Shown here: one piece after another, positions 52,052 through 63,423 of the stretch | How positions within the stretch are numbered: the stretch's first letter is position 1 | Layout of the letters: every line of letters begins with the position of its first letter | Source: Collinsella sp. AM17-1 | GTDB taxonomy: Bacteria > Actinomycetota > Coriobacteriia > Coriobacteriales > Coriobacteriaceae | DNA length: 64,000 nucleotides | NCBI RefSeq assembly: GCF_003470665.1 | Contig: NZ_QRJZ01000006.1 | Location: 52,871 to 116,870 of the forward strand | Direction of reading: 5' to 3' | Notes under the pieces: generated by a model | What the model saw: the letters and a program-made list of their open reading frames with translations, nothing else | Told to the model about the DNA's origin: nothing | The model's database searches: none | Made by a program: the position numbers and the translations under genes

Positions 52052-53053
52052 TTACTTCGCGGCGCCGGGGATGCCGTGGGAGGTTTTGGCGTTTTTTGCT
52101 CCGTTTACGATGGCAGTTTCCAGGGCCCTTACTGCGAGCATGCCCAGCAGGTCTAGGGGAACGGCGGCGCTTGCCTGGGCGCCCAGTTTGCCGCTGGCGA
52201 GGGTGTAGATGGTGTCGCCGTCGTTGGTGGTGTGTGTGGGGCGGATGGCGTGTGCGTAGGCGTCTGCGGCCATCTGGGAGACCTTGGTAGCCTGGGCCTT
52301 AGTGAGCTCCACGTTGGTGACGATGCAGCTGATGGTGGTGTTGGTGCGGTCGAGCGGCATCTGCATGGATCCGGCGGCAGCAAAGGCTGCGAGTTCCATG
52401 TCGACGATCTGGTCGCTATCGGCGGCGGCGCGCATGCCGGCGACCCACTCGCCGGTGAAGGGGTCGACCACGTTGCCGCAGGCGTTGACCGAAACCACGG
52501 CGCCTACCTTAACGGGACCGAGCGCCACGGCGGCAGCGCCAAGGCCGGCTTTCATGCAGGTGGTGGGCCCCATGAGCTTTCCGACGGTGGCACCCGTGCC
52601 GGCACCTACATTGCCCTGTTCGAGCGTGGTGGGGGTGTTGTCGAGTGCCTCGCGCACGGCGGCGATGCCGGCTTCAATGTCGGGGCGAACGGTGGGATCG
52701 CCAAAGGCGAGGTCGAAGATACAGCTGGAGCACACGATAGGCACCTGCGTGGGGCCGACGGGAAGGCCGATGCCGCGGCTCTCGAGTTCGCGGGCCACGC
52801 CACTTGCGGCTTCGAGGCCAAAGGCCGATCCGCCCGAAAGACAGACGGCGTGGACCTTATCGACGGTGTTCTCGGGACGCAGCAGGTCGGTCTCGCGCGA
52901 AGCGGGAGCGCCACCGCGTACGTCAACGCCGCCGGTGGCACCCTCGGGCGCCACGATTACGGTGCAGCCGGTGCCAGCCTCCTCATCCGTATAGTTGCCA
53001 AAGCAAAAGCCATCGACGTTGCAGACATCGATGGCTTCGAGCAGTGTGTCCAT
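52052..53053 (-). CDS. P1 (DmpA-like) family peptidase
   Basis: 333 residues from ATG 53053 (AGGAGATAAT upstream; longer in-frame reading to 53296 crosses the maf terminator and is not coding). VCLSGGSAFGLEAASGV, GNVGAGTGATVGK, and NTTISCIVTNVELTKAQA match the DmpA/OAT self-processing peptidase fold, in which a Ser or Thr freed by autocleavage is the nucleophile. Family members cleave N-terminal D- or beta-amino acids. Cytoplasmic; last gene of a leftward group with maf and DJ-1 but separated from maf by a terminator. Confidence 0.88.
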   Translation of the reverse strand: MDTLLEAIDVCNVDGFCFGNYTDEEAGTGCTVIVAPEGATGGVDVRGGAPASRETDLLRPENTVDKVHAVCLSGGSAFGLEAASGVARELESRGIGLPVGPTQVPIVCSSCIFDLAFGDPTVRPDIEAGIAAVREALDNTPTTLEQGNVGAGTGATVGKLMGPTTCMKAGLGAAAVALGPVKVGAVVSVNACGNVVDPFTGEWVAGMRAAADSDQIVDMELAAFAAAGSMQMPLDRTNTTISCIVTNVELTKAQATKVSQMAADAYAHAIRPTHTTNDGDTIYTLASGKLGAQASAAVPLDLLGMLAVRALETAIVNGAKNAKTSHGIPGAAK

Positions 53054-53122
53054 ATTATCTCCTATCGGTTTTCCGCCGGGCCTTATGCCCGGTCGGGATC
53101 CGTACGGTACGCCAAAATTGTA

Positions 53123-53145
53123 GGCGCTGGGGGATACCCAGCGCC
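53123..53145 (-). terminator. Terminator after maf
   Basis: GGCGCTGGG-GGATA-CCCAGCGCC; on the minus strand followed by TACAATTTTGG. Confidence 0.75.
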
Positions 53146-53153
53146 AGATGCAA

Positions 53154-53735
53154 TTACGAGAGTTTTTGAATCGCGCGCGCGACGCGAGCGATGGGTAGGC
53201 CCACCACGTTATAGAAGTCGCCCGATATATCATGCACGAGCATGCGTCCTCCTGTGCCCTGAATGCCGTAGGCGCCAGCCTTGTCCATGGGCTCACCCGA
53301 GGCGACGTAGTGCTCGATCTGTTCGTCGTTGAGCTCGTAGAACGTCACGTCGGTCACATCGACAAAGGACAGGCTCTCGGCGGCATGTGGGGCGGCCGTA
53401 TCGCCTGCCTTAACGATGCAGACGCCGGTTGCGACCTGGTGCGTGCGGCCCGAAAGCTCACGGAGCATGGTACACGCCTCGTCCTCGGTTGCCGGCTTGC
53501 CCAGAATCTTGCCGTCAAAGGTGACGATGGTGTCGGCCGCGACCGTCAGCTCATTGGGCTCGGCATGCTCGGCGGCAACGGCGGCGGCTTTGGCGCGTGC
53601 TAAGCGTTCAACGAGCGTAAGCGGGGCCTCGCCATCAAATGGCGTTTCGTCGATATCGGCAGGAATGATGCGAATGTCATAGCCCGCCTCGCGCATCAGC
53701 TCGATGCGGCGCGGTGATTGCGAAGCCAAAATCAT
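53154..53735 (-). CDS. maf: Maf nucleotide pyrophosphatase
   Basis: 193 residues. ILASQSPRRIELMREAG, VAADTIVTFDGKILGKP and GGRMLVHDISGDFYNVVGLP are the three Maf blocks. Maf proteins hydrolyse non-canonical or modified NTPs and slow septation when overproduced. Start ATG 53735 overlaps the DJ-1 stop (ATGA). Confidence 0.95.
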   Translation of the reverse strand: MILASQSPRRIELMREAGYDIRIIPADIDETPFDGEAPLTLVERLARAKAAAVAAEHAEPNELTVAADTIVTFDGKILGKPATEDEACTMLRELSGRTHQVATGVCIVKAGDTAAPHAAESLSFVDVTDVTFYELNDEQIEHYVASGEPMDKAGAYGIQGTGGRMLVHDISGDFYNVVGLPIARVARAIQKLS

Positions 53736-54274
53736 AGCTGAATGCCCTCGGCGACCTTCTCGACGGCCTTGTCGCCGGCGAGCGTGCGCAGCAGCTCAAG
53801 CGCAAAGGGGAGCGACTGGGCCATGCCGCTGGCGGTGATGATGTTGCCGTCTTGCGTAACCTTCTCGCCGGTATAGGCGCCTTCGGGGAAGCTCTTCTCA
53901 AAGCCAGGGAAGCACGTGGCGTGGCGCCCCTCGAGCAGGTCGAGCTCACCCAGGATAAACGGGGCGGCGCAGATGGCGGCGACGTGCTTGGTCGCGGCGA
54001 ACTCGCAGACCACGTCGCAGACGCGCTGATCGGCGCGCAGGTTGGTGGCACCGGGCAGGCCGCCGGGCAGCACGACGCAGTCGTACTCGTCAAAGTCGAT
54101 CTCATCAAAGAGCGCGTCGCAGGTCACGGGGATCTGCAGCGAGCTTACGACCTCACGCGTGGGCATGATCGAGACGAGCGTGGCGCGCACGCCGCCACGA
54201 CGCATGACATCGACCATGGTCAGGCATTCAATCGTTTCAAAGCCATCGGCGGCGAGAACGGCAACGCTGGGCAT
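53732..54274 (-). CDS. DJ-1/PfpI family protein
   Basis: 180 residues from ATG 54274 (AAAGGA upstream; ATG 54298 is less likely). AVLAADGFETIECLTMVDVMRRGG, CVVLPGGLPGAT and the nucleophile elbow AICAAPFIL with Cys are typical. Family activities include glyoxalase/deglycase and chaperone roles; the specific one is unknown. Co-transcribed with maf. Confidence 0.93.
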   Translation of the reverse strand: MPSVAVLAADGFETIECLTMVDVMRRGGVRATLVSIMPTREVVSSLQIPVTCDALFDEIDFDEYDCVVLPGGLPGATNLRADQRVCDVVCEFAATKHVAAICAAPFILGELDLLEGRHATCFPGFEKSFPEGAYTGEKVTQDGNIITASGMAQSLPFALELLRTLAGDKAVEKVAEGIQL

Positions 54275-54364
54275 GAGGGTTCCTTTCATAGGCGGCATAC
54301 AATTAGCCGTCTTATACCCCGAAGACCTCCGCTTGCCACGCTCGATTTCCCATTGTTTAAAAAG

Positions 54365-54418
54365 GGACGGGGCTATTTTAGCTACCCCACTTGCAGGGTA
54401 GCTAAAATAGCCCCGTCC
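54365..54418. repeat. 23-bp perfect palindrome (GGACGGGG type)
   Basis: Arms 54365-54387 and 54396-54418 are perfectly complementary around an 8-base loop. Core words GGACGGGGCTATTTTAG and its complement. TTAGCTACCC recurs just after (54422-54431). Seen again in shorter form at 59472. Confidence 0.9.
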
Positions 54419-54453
54419 GAATTAGCTACCCTCACCCATCCTCAACAATCTCA

Positions 54454-54498
54454 ATCTGTAACATCTAGACCCACTTTTGACCCCTAACTGTTACAGAT
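54454..54498. repeat. 45-nt palindrome ATCTGTAACA...TGTTACAGAT, copy 1
   Basis: Perfect 10-bp arms (54454-54463 / 54489-54498) with a 25-base loop starting TCTAGACCC. Confidence 0.85.
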
Positions 54499-54534
54499 CA
54501 AGACAAACGGAAACCGCCCCGACAAAACGTCTAA

Positions 54535-54579
54535 ATCTGTAACATCTACGGACCAAAACCGGGTCTTACTGTTACAGAT
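54535..54579. repeat. 45-nt palindrome ATCTGTAACA...TGTTACAGAT, copy 2
   Basis: Same arms (54535-54544 / 54570-54579), same total length, 81 bases after copy 1; loop differs (TCTACGGACC...). The rest of 54275-54740 holds no gene. Confidence 0.85.
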
Positions 54580-54737
54580 CGAGACAGCCCCCAACAGCAC
54601 CGCCCCGTTCGGGGAAACGACCGCTACAGGTACGGCGGGCAGAGGCTCACTTTTTTCTTCGGTTTTTCTTGACGGAATCTCACCTGTTGTAGTACTTTGT
54701 CCCAGTCTAAAAACGCGTGGACTTTTCTGGGCGCTAG

Positions 54738-57434
<2,697 letters not shown>

Positions 57435-57465
57435 CCGCCCGGGCAATATCACTAAGGAGAAAATA

Positions 57466-58914
57466 ATGGCTGAAAAATACGACGATCTGGCCAGATCCAT
57501 ACTCGAGAACGTAGGCGGCACAGAGAACGTCGCCAGCGTCGCGCACTGCATCACGCGCGTGCGCTTCAAACTCAAGGACGAGTCCCGCGCCAACACGGCC
57601 AAGATCGAGGCCCTCAAGGGCGTCATCCAGGTCATCCAGGCCAACGGCCAGTACCAGGTGGTCGTGGGTAACATCGTCGAGGACGTCTACGACGCGGTCC
57701 TGGAGTCCGGCAACTTCTCGAGCGGCGCAAGCGCCGACGACGAGCCCCAGGGCGAGAAGACCGTGGCCTCCGTCATCATCGACCTCATCTCTGGCATCTT
57801 CCAGCCCATCCTGGGACCGCTTGCCGCCGCAGGCATCATGAAGGGACTGCTTGCCCTCATCACCTACTTCGTCCCGGACTTTGCAAACGACGGCCTCTAC
57901 ACGCTGCTCTACACCGTGGCTGACGGCTTCTTCTACTTCCTTCCCGTCGCCCTGGCGTTCAGTGCCGCGCGCAAGTTCCGCATGAACGAGTTCACCGGTG
58001 TGGCAATCGGCGTGGCGCTCCTCTACCCGACGATGGTCGCCCTGACCTCGGGCGAGGCGCTCGGCAGCATCGACCTCGGCGTGGCCGGCACGTTCTCGTG
58101 GTACGCCACCGCCCTCGGGATCCCCATCATCATGCCCGTGTCCGGCTACGTGAGCTCGGTGATCCCCGTCCTTCTCATGGTGTGGTTCGGCTCTATCCTT
58201 GAGCGCTGGCTCAAGAGCTGGATGCCGGCTGCGCTCAAGATGTTCCTTGTCCCGCTCGCCACGATGACGGTCTCCATCGTCTTGGGCTACCTCATCATCG
58301 GCCCGGTGGCCACCCTCATCACCAACCTGCTGAGCGCGGCATTCTCGTTCATCTTCCAGCTCCCCGTGGTTGGTTCCGTCCTGGGCAGCGCCCTGGTTGG
58401 CGGACTGTGGATGTGCCTCGTCATCTTTGGCTTCCACTGGAGCCTCATCCCCATCTCCATCATGAATCTGAACACCCTCGGCCACGACAGCGTGCTCGCC
58501 GCCACCATCGGCCACGGGTTCGCGCTCGGAGCGGTCATCTTTGCCATGTACCTCAGAAACAAGGACGAGCGCTTCCGCGGCATCGCCCTTCCCGCGATGA
58601 TCTCCGCCTTCTTCTTCGGCGTCACCGAGCCGGGCATCTACGGCATCGCCCTCCCCAACAAGCGCGCGTTCGTCGTGGCATGCCTGAGCTCCGCCGTGGG
58701 CGGCGCCATCGTGGGAATGACTGGCGCTCTCATGTACATCTCGGGCGGCCTCGGCGTCTTCAACCTGCTCAACTTTATCGACGGGACCCCTGGTGGCGCC
58801 GGGATCTCCCACATGATCTTCGCGATCATCGCCTCGCTCGTCTCTGCCGTCCTGGCCTTTGTTATCGAGTTCATCACCTACCGGCCCAACGACGATGAGG
58901 AAGGCACCCGCTAG
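57466..58914 (+). CDS. PTS beta-glucoside transporter subunit EIIBC
   Basis: 482 residues, AAGGAG before ATG 57466. EIIB domain with phospho-Cys in SVAHCITRVRF; EIIC domain with about ten helices and GVTEPGIYGIALP, as in BglF/BglP. No EIIA is fused. It lies 31 bases after the GH1 gene, so uptake and hydrolysis of a beta-glucoside are made together. Unlike the PTS gene at 8270, no antiterminator gene is next to it. Confidence 0.94.
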   Translation: MAEKYDDLARSILENVGGTENVASVAHCITRVRFKLKDESRANTAKIEALKGVIQVIQANGQYQVVVGNIVEDVYDAVLESGNFSSGASADDEPQGEKTVASVIIDLISGIFQPILGPLAAAGIMKGLLALITYFVPDFANDGLYTLLYTVADGFFYFLPVALAFSAARKFRMNEFTGVAIGVALLYPTMVALTSGEALGSIDLGVAGTFSWYATALGIPIIMPVSGYVSSVIPVLLMVWFGSILERWLKSWMPAALKMFLVPLATMTVSIVLGYLIIGPVATLITNLLSAAFSFIFQLPVVGSVLGSALVGGLWMCLVIFGFHWSLIPISIMNLNTLGHDSVLAATIGHGFALGAVIFAMYLRNKDERFRGIALPAMISAFFFGVTEPGIYGIALPNKRAFVVACLSSAVGGAIVGMTGALMYISGGLGVFNLLNFIDGTPGGAGISHMIFAIIASLVSAVLAFVIEFITYRPNDDEEGTR

Positions 58915-58968
58915 CCTGCGCCCTCCTCAATCAGCTCTATGTAATTGAGGGGCAGTTGAGGTGGGTGA

Positions 58969-59003
58969 GGGCCGAGGGCGATCAAGGTGGCCGCCCTCGG
59001 CCC
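58969..59003 (+). terminator. Hairpin after the beta-glucoside PTS gene
   Basis: Perfect 11-bp stem GGGCCGAGGGC / GCCCTCGGCCC. No T run follows, so it may only stabilise the transcript end. Confidence 0.5.
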
Positions 59004-59050
59004 GGGACAACCTGCCAGAAGGCGTTTAGCTTTCTCGGGCGGCGCTGAAA

Positions 59051-59466
59051 TGAACTGCGCCCCGATACTTGGACGGGTCAATTAGCGGCCTATGCCGCAC
59101 ATGGGGACTGATTTCGGAACTCCTCCGGGGTCAGTCCCTTTTGCTTAACCCGCCTCCTCTTGTTCCAGTGAACGGTATAGGCTTCGAGGTCCCGCTTGAA
59201 CTCCTCGAAGCTCCGCCACGTCCGGCTCCTGTAGAATTCGTCCTTCAGGCGCCCGGGCAGCAGCTCCGTCGCATGAGCTTGCCCTCGCACGCTGCCGGCC
59301 CCGGCCGGGTCCGGGCACCCTTCGGCCTCCCGCTGGCCTTCGGCGCGCCCGCACCCCCTGTCGCAAAGCTCTGCTGCAAGAGTCCTCAGCGTGGCGTCGT
59401 GCCTGACTCTCCCGTCCATAAAGAAGCCCCCCATTTCTAATGTCCAAGAAATGAGGGGGCGGTTCA
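59051..59466 (-). mobile_element. IS3-family deletion remnant with both terminal inverted repeats
   Basis: The ends are imperfect inverted repeats beginning TGAAC: left TGAACTGCGCCCCGATACTTGG (59051 on, shown in part as TGAACTGCGCCCC and ACTTGGAC) and right, on the minus strand, TGAACCGCCCCC then TTCTTGGACA. Only 416 bases remain between them, about a third of a normal IS3. The ORF inside joins the start of an OrfA-like protein to the end of an OrfB transposase. No target duplication is evident. Confidence 0.75.
59090..59419 (-). pseudogene. IS3 transposase remnant (OrfA start joined to OrfB end)
   Basis: From ATG 59419 (MDGRVRHDATLRTLAAELCDRG) the frame passes through low-complexity sequence and then gives FYRSRTWRSFEEFKRDLEAY and HWNKRRRVKQKGLTPEEFRN, the C-terminal integrase segment of IS3 OrfB (rve_3). 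The DDE residues before it are lost, so it cannot be active by itself. It may be mobilised in trans by a full-length relative. Confidence 0.8.
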
Positions 59467-59471
59467 ATTTC

Positions 59472-59519
59472 GGGACGGGGATTAAATAATCATTCAGAAC
59501 AATTTTTTATCCCCGTCCC
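59472..59519. repeat. GGGACGGGGAT palindrome beside the IS remnant
   Basis: GGGACGGGGAT (59472-59482) / ATCCCCGTCCC (59509-59519), perfect 11 bp, A/T-rich interior that extends pairing. It starts six bases from the IS end. Confidence 0.8.
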
Positions 59520-59554
59520 AGAAAAATCATCGGGCGTGGTCTTGGGCAAACGGT

Positions 59555-60868
59555 CTAGTTACGCTTGAGGTGGACGACGGTTTCGCAGTGGAAGGTTTGC
59601 GGGAACAGGTCGACCGGTGTGATCTTGACGGGGGAGAAGGTGCCTTCCTCGACAAAGCGCTTAAGGTCGCGCGCCAGGGTGGCAGGGTCGCAGCTCACAT
59701 AGGCCACGTCGCGTGCGCTCGTGCTGGCGATGAGGTCGATGGCCTCGGGTGCCAAGCCTGCGCGCGGCGGATCGACTACCAGGACATCGGCATCCTGGTC
59801 GGGGAACTCGCGCACGGCATCGCCGCCGATGACGTCGACGTTGTCGAGTTTGTTGATCTCGAGGTTACGGCGCAGGTCGCGCACGGCCGGACCGTAGGCC
59901 TCGACGGCGGCGACAAAGTCGCAGCGGCGGGCGAGCGGCAGGGTAAAGGTACCGGCACCGCAGTACAGGTCCACGGCCAGCTCGTCTTCCTGCGGGTCGA
60001 GCGCCTCCATGACAAGCTCGATCAAAATCTCGGCACCCTTGGTGTTGACCTGGAAAAACGACGGGGCCGAAAGGCGCATCTGGCCGTCGGCGATGTTCTC
60101 GGTCCAGGAGCCCTCGCCGGCGAGCATCTCAACCTTGGAGACGCGGCGGGCCTTCTTCTCACCCTTGCTCATAACGCGCACTATGCTCGTGGGGTGTGCA
60201 GCGTCTGCCAGCACGCGCGAGACCTGCGAGCGCGGAAACGAGCCCGTGGGCGTCCAGAGCGCGACTTCGAGCGCCTTGGTGCGACGCGAGGCGCGAATGC
60301 CCACGCGCTCCAGGCTTAGGTCGTGGCTCCCGCTCAGATAGTTGAGCGCGCCGACGACCGACTTGAGCGCCTTGGGAAAACGTTTATCGAACAGCGGACA
60401 CGAATCGACGGTCACGATCTTGCTGGGATCGACGCCGTGCATGCCAAGACGAACGCGGCCGTTGACGACGGTCGGTTCGAGCTCAATTTTATTGCGGTAG
60501 CCCCAATCGTCCTTGGTCTGGCGGATGGGCTGCACCAGCTCGTCGACTTGCTCAGGGGTGAACTTGCCGATGCGCTCGAGCGTGGAGCGCAGGTTTTGCT
60601 CCTTGGCGGCAAGCTGAGCGGTGCGTGAGAGATTGCCCCACGAGCAGCCACCGCAGATGCCCACGAAGGGACAGGGAGGCTGGATGCGATCGGGGCTCGG
60701 CTCCAGAATCTCGGTGGCGCGGGCGCGCATAAACGATTTGCCGTCCTGCACGATCTCGGCCTCGACGGTGTCGCCCGCCACGGCGCCCTGCACAAATACG
60801 GCTTTGCCGTTGTCGGCATGCGCCAGACCGTCGGCGCCATACGTCATCGATTCTATGGTGAGCTTCAT
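59555..60868 (-). CDS. TrmA/RumA-family RNA (uracil-5-)-methyltransferase
   Basis: 437 residues from ATG 60868. N-terminal TRAM domain (MKLTIESMTYGADGLAHADNG then VFVQGAVAGDTVEAEI), Fe-S cluster motif CPFVGICGGCSWGNLS with a fourth Cys in VDSCPLF, SAM motif VDLYCGAGTFTLPLA, DPPRAGL, and the catalytic Cys in VSCDPATLARDL. It methylates uridine in 23S rRNA (RlmD-like) or tRNA; which site is not deducible here. Confidence 0.93.
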   Translation of the reverse strand: MKLTIESMTYGADGLAHADNGKAVFVQGAVAGDTVEAEIVQDGKSFMRARATEILEPSPDRIQPPCPFVGICGGCSWGNLSRTAQLAAKEQNLRSTLERIGKFTPEQVDELVQPIRQTKDDWGYRNKIELEPTVVNGRVRLGMHGVDPSKIVTVDSCPLFDKRFPKALKSVVGALNYLSGSHDLSLERVGIRASRRTKALEVALWTPTGSFPRSQVSRVLADAAHPTSIVRVMSKGEKKARRVSKVEMLAGEGSWTENIADGQMRLSAPSFFQVNTKGAEILIELVMEALDPQEDELAVDLYCGAGTFTLPLARRCDFVAAVEAYGPAVRDLRRNLEINKLDNVDVIGGDAVREFPDQDADVLVVDPPRAGLAPEAIDLIASTSARDVAYVSCDPATLARDLKRFVEEGTFSPVKITPVDLFPQTFHCETVVHLKRN

Positions 60869-60917
60869 ATTCCTGCCTGTCATTCGCGTTGTTGTCCGCA
60901 ACCATGGTAGCAGGGAA

Positions 60918-60959
60918 AAGCGCCTCGTATCTGAGGCATTCCTCAAATACGGGGCGCTT
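60918..60959 (-). terminator. Terminator of ppk
   Basis: AAGCGCC...TGAGG / CCTCA...GGCGCTT, about 18 paired positions with a CATT loop; minus-strand tail TTTTCCC. Confidence 0.85.
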
Positions 60960-60969
60960 CTACAAACGT

Positions 60970-63423
60970 CTATTTCGTCTTGCCGGTAATGAGCGTCTTA
61001 AGACCCAGGCCGATCAGGCCCAAGCCCATGCGCACGCGGCCGGGGCGATGGCGCTCGATGGCCTTGGTCTTGCCGGCGGGTTTCTCGCGGCGGGCGCTTG
61101 CATGGGGCGCGGACTTGACGGTCTGCGGCTGAGGCTGGGGCTGGGGCGCAGGCTCGGGTTCGGATTCCAGGTCGGGTTCAATGACGGTTGCCTGGACCTT
61201 CTGGACCTTGGGAACGTCCGTCTGGGGCTTGGGCTTGGGGCCCAGAACAGGTGCGGATTCCGGTTTTGCTTTGGCGACGGGCTCCGAAGCCACGGCTGCG
61301 GACTCGGCGTTGCGATAAGCGCGCTCCAACAGGAACTCCTGCGAGTTAAAGGGCTTCTCACCCTCTTTTCGCTCTACGGGAACCCAGGTGCCGTCGCTCG
61401 TCAGGCTACGTGCCTTCACGTTGTCGCGCAGCTGCACGCCCATGTACTCGTGCACCAGCGCGCGGCAGGTGGGGTCGAGCACGGGGAAGGCGATCTCTAC
61501 GCGGTGCTCGGTGTTGCGCGTCATCATATCGGCAGAACTCAGGTAGATCATGTCCGAGTCCACGCCGAAGGCATAGACGCGCGCGTGCTCCAAGAAACGT
61601 CCGACGATAGAACGTACGTGCACGTTTTCGGTCTTGCCCGCAATGTTGGGCTTCAGGCACGAGATGCCGCGGATGATCATGTCCACGCGGACTCCTGCGC
61701 ACGATGCCTCGGAGATCTTGTCGATGACCTCGCGGTCGGTCAGCGAGTTGAGCTTAAAGAACACGCGGGCGGGCTCGCCGGCGAGCGCACGTTGTATCTC
61801 GCGGTCCAGACCGCGCATGATGAGCGGCTTAAGGCCGACGGGCGCCACGCCCAAAAAGCGGTAGTCGCCGTGCAGGTTGCCCAGCGACAGGTTGCGGAAG
61901 AACAGGTTGGCGTCTTCGCCGATGCCGGGATGGGCGGTCATGAGCATAAAGTCGCTGTAGAGCTTGGCCGTCTTCTCGTTAAAGTTGCCGGTACCCAAAA
62001 GCGTGAGTCGGGTGAGCGCCATACCCTCGCGATAGGTAAGCTGGCAGATCTTTGAGTGGCATTTAAAACCCTCGGAGCCATAGATGACGGTGCAGCCCGC
62101 TTCTTCCAGACGCTCTGCCCACTCGATGTTATTTTGCTCGTCAAAGCGCGCGCGGAGCTCCATGAGCACCGTGACCTCTTTGCCGTTCTCGGCGGCGTCA
62201 ATCAACGACTCGCACAGGCGGCTCTGCTTGGCCACGCGGTAGAGCGTGATGCGTAGCGAGATGCACTCGGGGTCGTATGCGGCCTCGTGTACCAGGTCCA
62301 GGAACGGATTCATGGCCTCGTAGGGGTAAAAGAGCAACTTGTCGCCCTGCAGCACCTGCTCACGAATGGAGCGGGACATGTCGATGGTGGGGTTGGGCTG
62401 CGGCTTAAACGGCGTAAAGAGGAGCTCGTTGCGCAGGTGCTCGGGAATTTTGCCCTCGATGCCAAAGACGTAGCCCAGGTCGAGTGGGATATCGCAGGTA
62501 AAAACCGAGCGGCGCGAAAGCTCGAGCGCTTTGCGGATGGTCTTGAGCGTCGCCTTCTCGAGCGAACCGGAGACGGCAAGCACCACCGGCTGCAGGCGCA
62601 AACGCTTTTTGAGGATGCGCTTCATGTGCTGGCGGTAATCCTCTTCCTCCTCGACGCCCTCGCCGTCCGGGTCGATATCGGCATTGCGGGTGACGCGGAT
62701 CAGAGCGCGGTCGAGCGGCTTATAGGAGCCAAAGCAGCTGTCCAAGCAGGCAAGAATGACGTCCTCGAGCAAGATGTAGGAGTAGGTGCCGGCGGGCGAG
62801 GGAATCTCGACCACGCGGTTCATCGAGGCGGGAATCTCGATGAGGCCCAGCAGACTTTCCTCGTCCGTGACACCGTCCAGTCCGCAAGCTAGATAGAGTG
62901 CGCCGTTGCGCAGGTTGGGGAAGGGGTGGCGCGGGTCAATGACCAACGGCGAGATGACCGGCGACACGTAGGCCTGGAAGTAGCGGGTGACAAAGGTGCG
63001 CTCCTCGGGCGTAAGTGAATCGATGCGAGCGCGGTGAACGCCCAAGGCGTCGAGTTTGCCCTCGATGCTCTTGAAGATGGACTCCCAACGGGTAAGGAGT
63101 TCGGGCAGCTCTGCCATGACGGCATCGACCTGTTCGGAGGCGGTCAAATTGCTCTTGTTGTCCACGGGCTGTTTTTTGAGTTCTGCCAGGTCGGACAGGC
63201 CGCCCACGCGCACCATGAGAAACTCGTCGAGGTTGGACTCGAAGATCGACACGAACTTGAGGCGCTCAAACAGCGGGACGGTCTCGTCAAAGGCCTCGTC
63301 AAGCACGCGGTTGTCAAAGCGCAGCCAGCTAAGCTCTCGGTTTTGCGTATACGAAAAATCACGCGGCGGCTTGCGCAGCTTGGCGGCCTTTTGCTTCTTT
63401 TCGATTTTGCTCGGCATATGCAT
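60970..63423 (-). CDS. ppk: Polyphosphate kinase 1 with low-complexity C-terminal tail
   Basis: 817 residues. N-terminal NRELSWLRFDNRVLDEA and FVSIFESNLDEFLMVRVGGL, ATP-binding and phospholipase-D-like catalytic domains with the autophosphorylated His in GFKCHSKICQLTYR and the second His in RNTEHRVEIAFPV. It makes inorganic polyphosphate from ATP. The catalytic part ends near residue 690; about 125 further residues are Pro/Glu/Lys-rich (EPEPAPQPQPQPQ) and end basic and hydrophobic (RVRMGLGLIGLGLKTLITGK). That tail is not part of standard PPK1 and might anchor the protein. Start ATG 63423 or 63417. Confidence 0.94.
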   Translation of the reverse strand: MHMPSKIEKKQKAAKLRKPPRDFSYTQNRELSWLRFDNRVLDEAFDETVPLFERLKFVSIFESNLDEFLMVRVGGLSDLAELKKQPVDNKSNLTASEQVDAVMAELPELLTRWESIFKSIEGKLDALGVHRARIDSLTPEERTFVTRYFQAYVSPVISPLVIDPRHPFPNLRNGALYLACGLDGVTDEESLLGLIEIPASMNRVVEIPSPAGTYSYILLEDVILACLDSCFGSYKPLDRALIRVTRNADIDPDGEGVEEEEDYRQHMKRILKKRLRLQPVVLAVSGSLEKATLKTIRKALELSRRSVFTCDIPLDLGYVFGIEGKIPEHLRNELLFTPFKPQPNPTIDMSRSIREQVLQGDKLLFYPYEAMNPFLDLVHEAAYDPECISLRITLYRVAKQSRLCESLIDAAENGKEVTVLMELRARFDEQNNIEWAERLEEAGCTVIYGSEGFKCHSKICQLTYREGMALTRLTLLGTGNFNEKTAKLYSDFMLMTAHPGIGEDANLFFRNLSLGNLHGDYRFLGVAPVGLKPLIMRGLDREIQRALAGEPARVFFKLNSLTDREVIDKISEASCAGVRVDMIIRGISCLKPNIAGKTENVHVRSIVGRFLEHARVYAFGVDSDMIYLSSADMMTRNTEHRVEIAFPVLDPTCRALVHEYMGVQLRDNVKARSLTSDGTWVPVERKEGEKPFNSQEFLLERAYRNAESAAVASEPVAKAKPESAPVLGPKPKPQTDVPKVQKVQATVIEPDLESEPEPAPQPQPQPQTVKSAPHASARREKPAGKTKAIERHRPGRVRMGLGLIGLGLKTLITGKTK

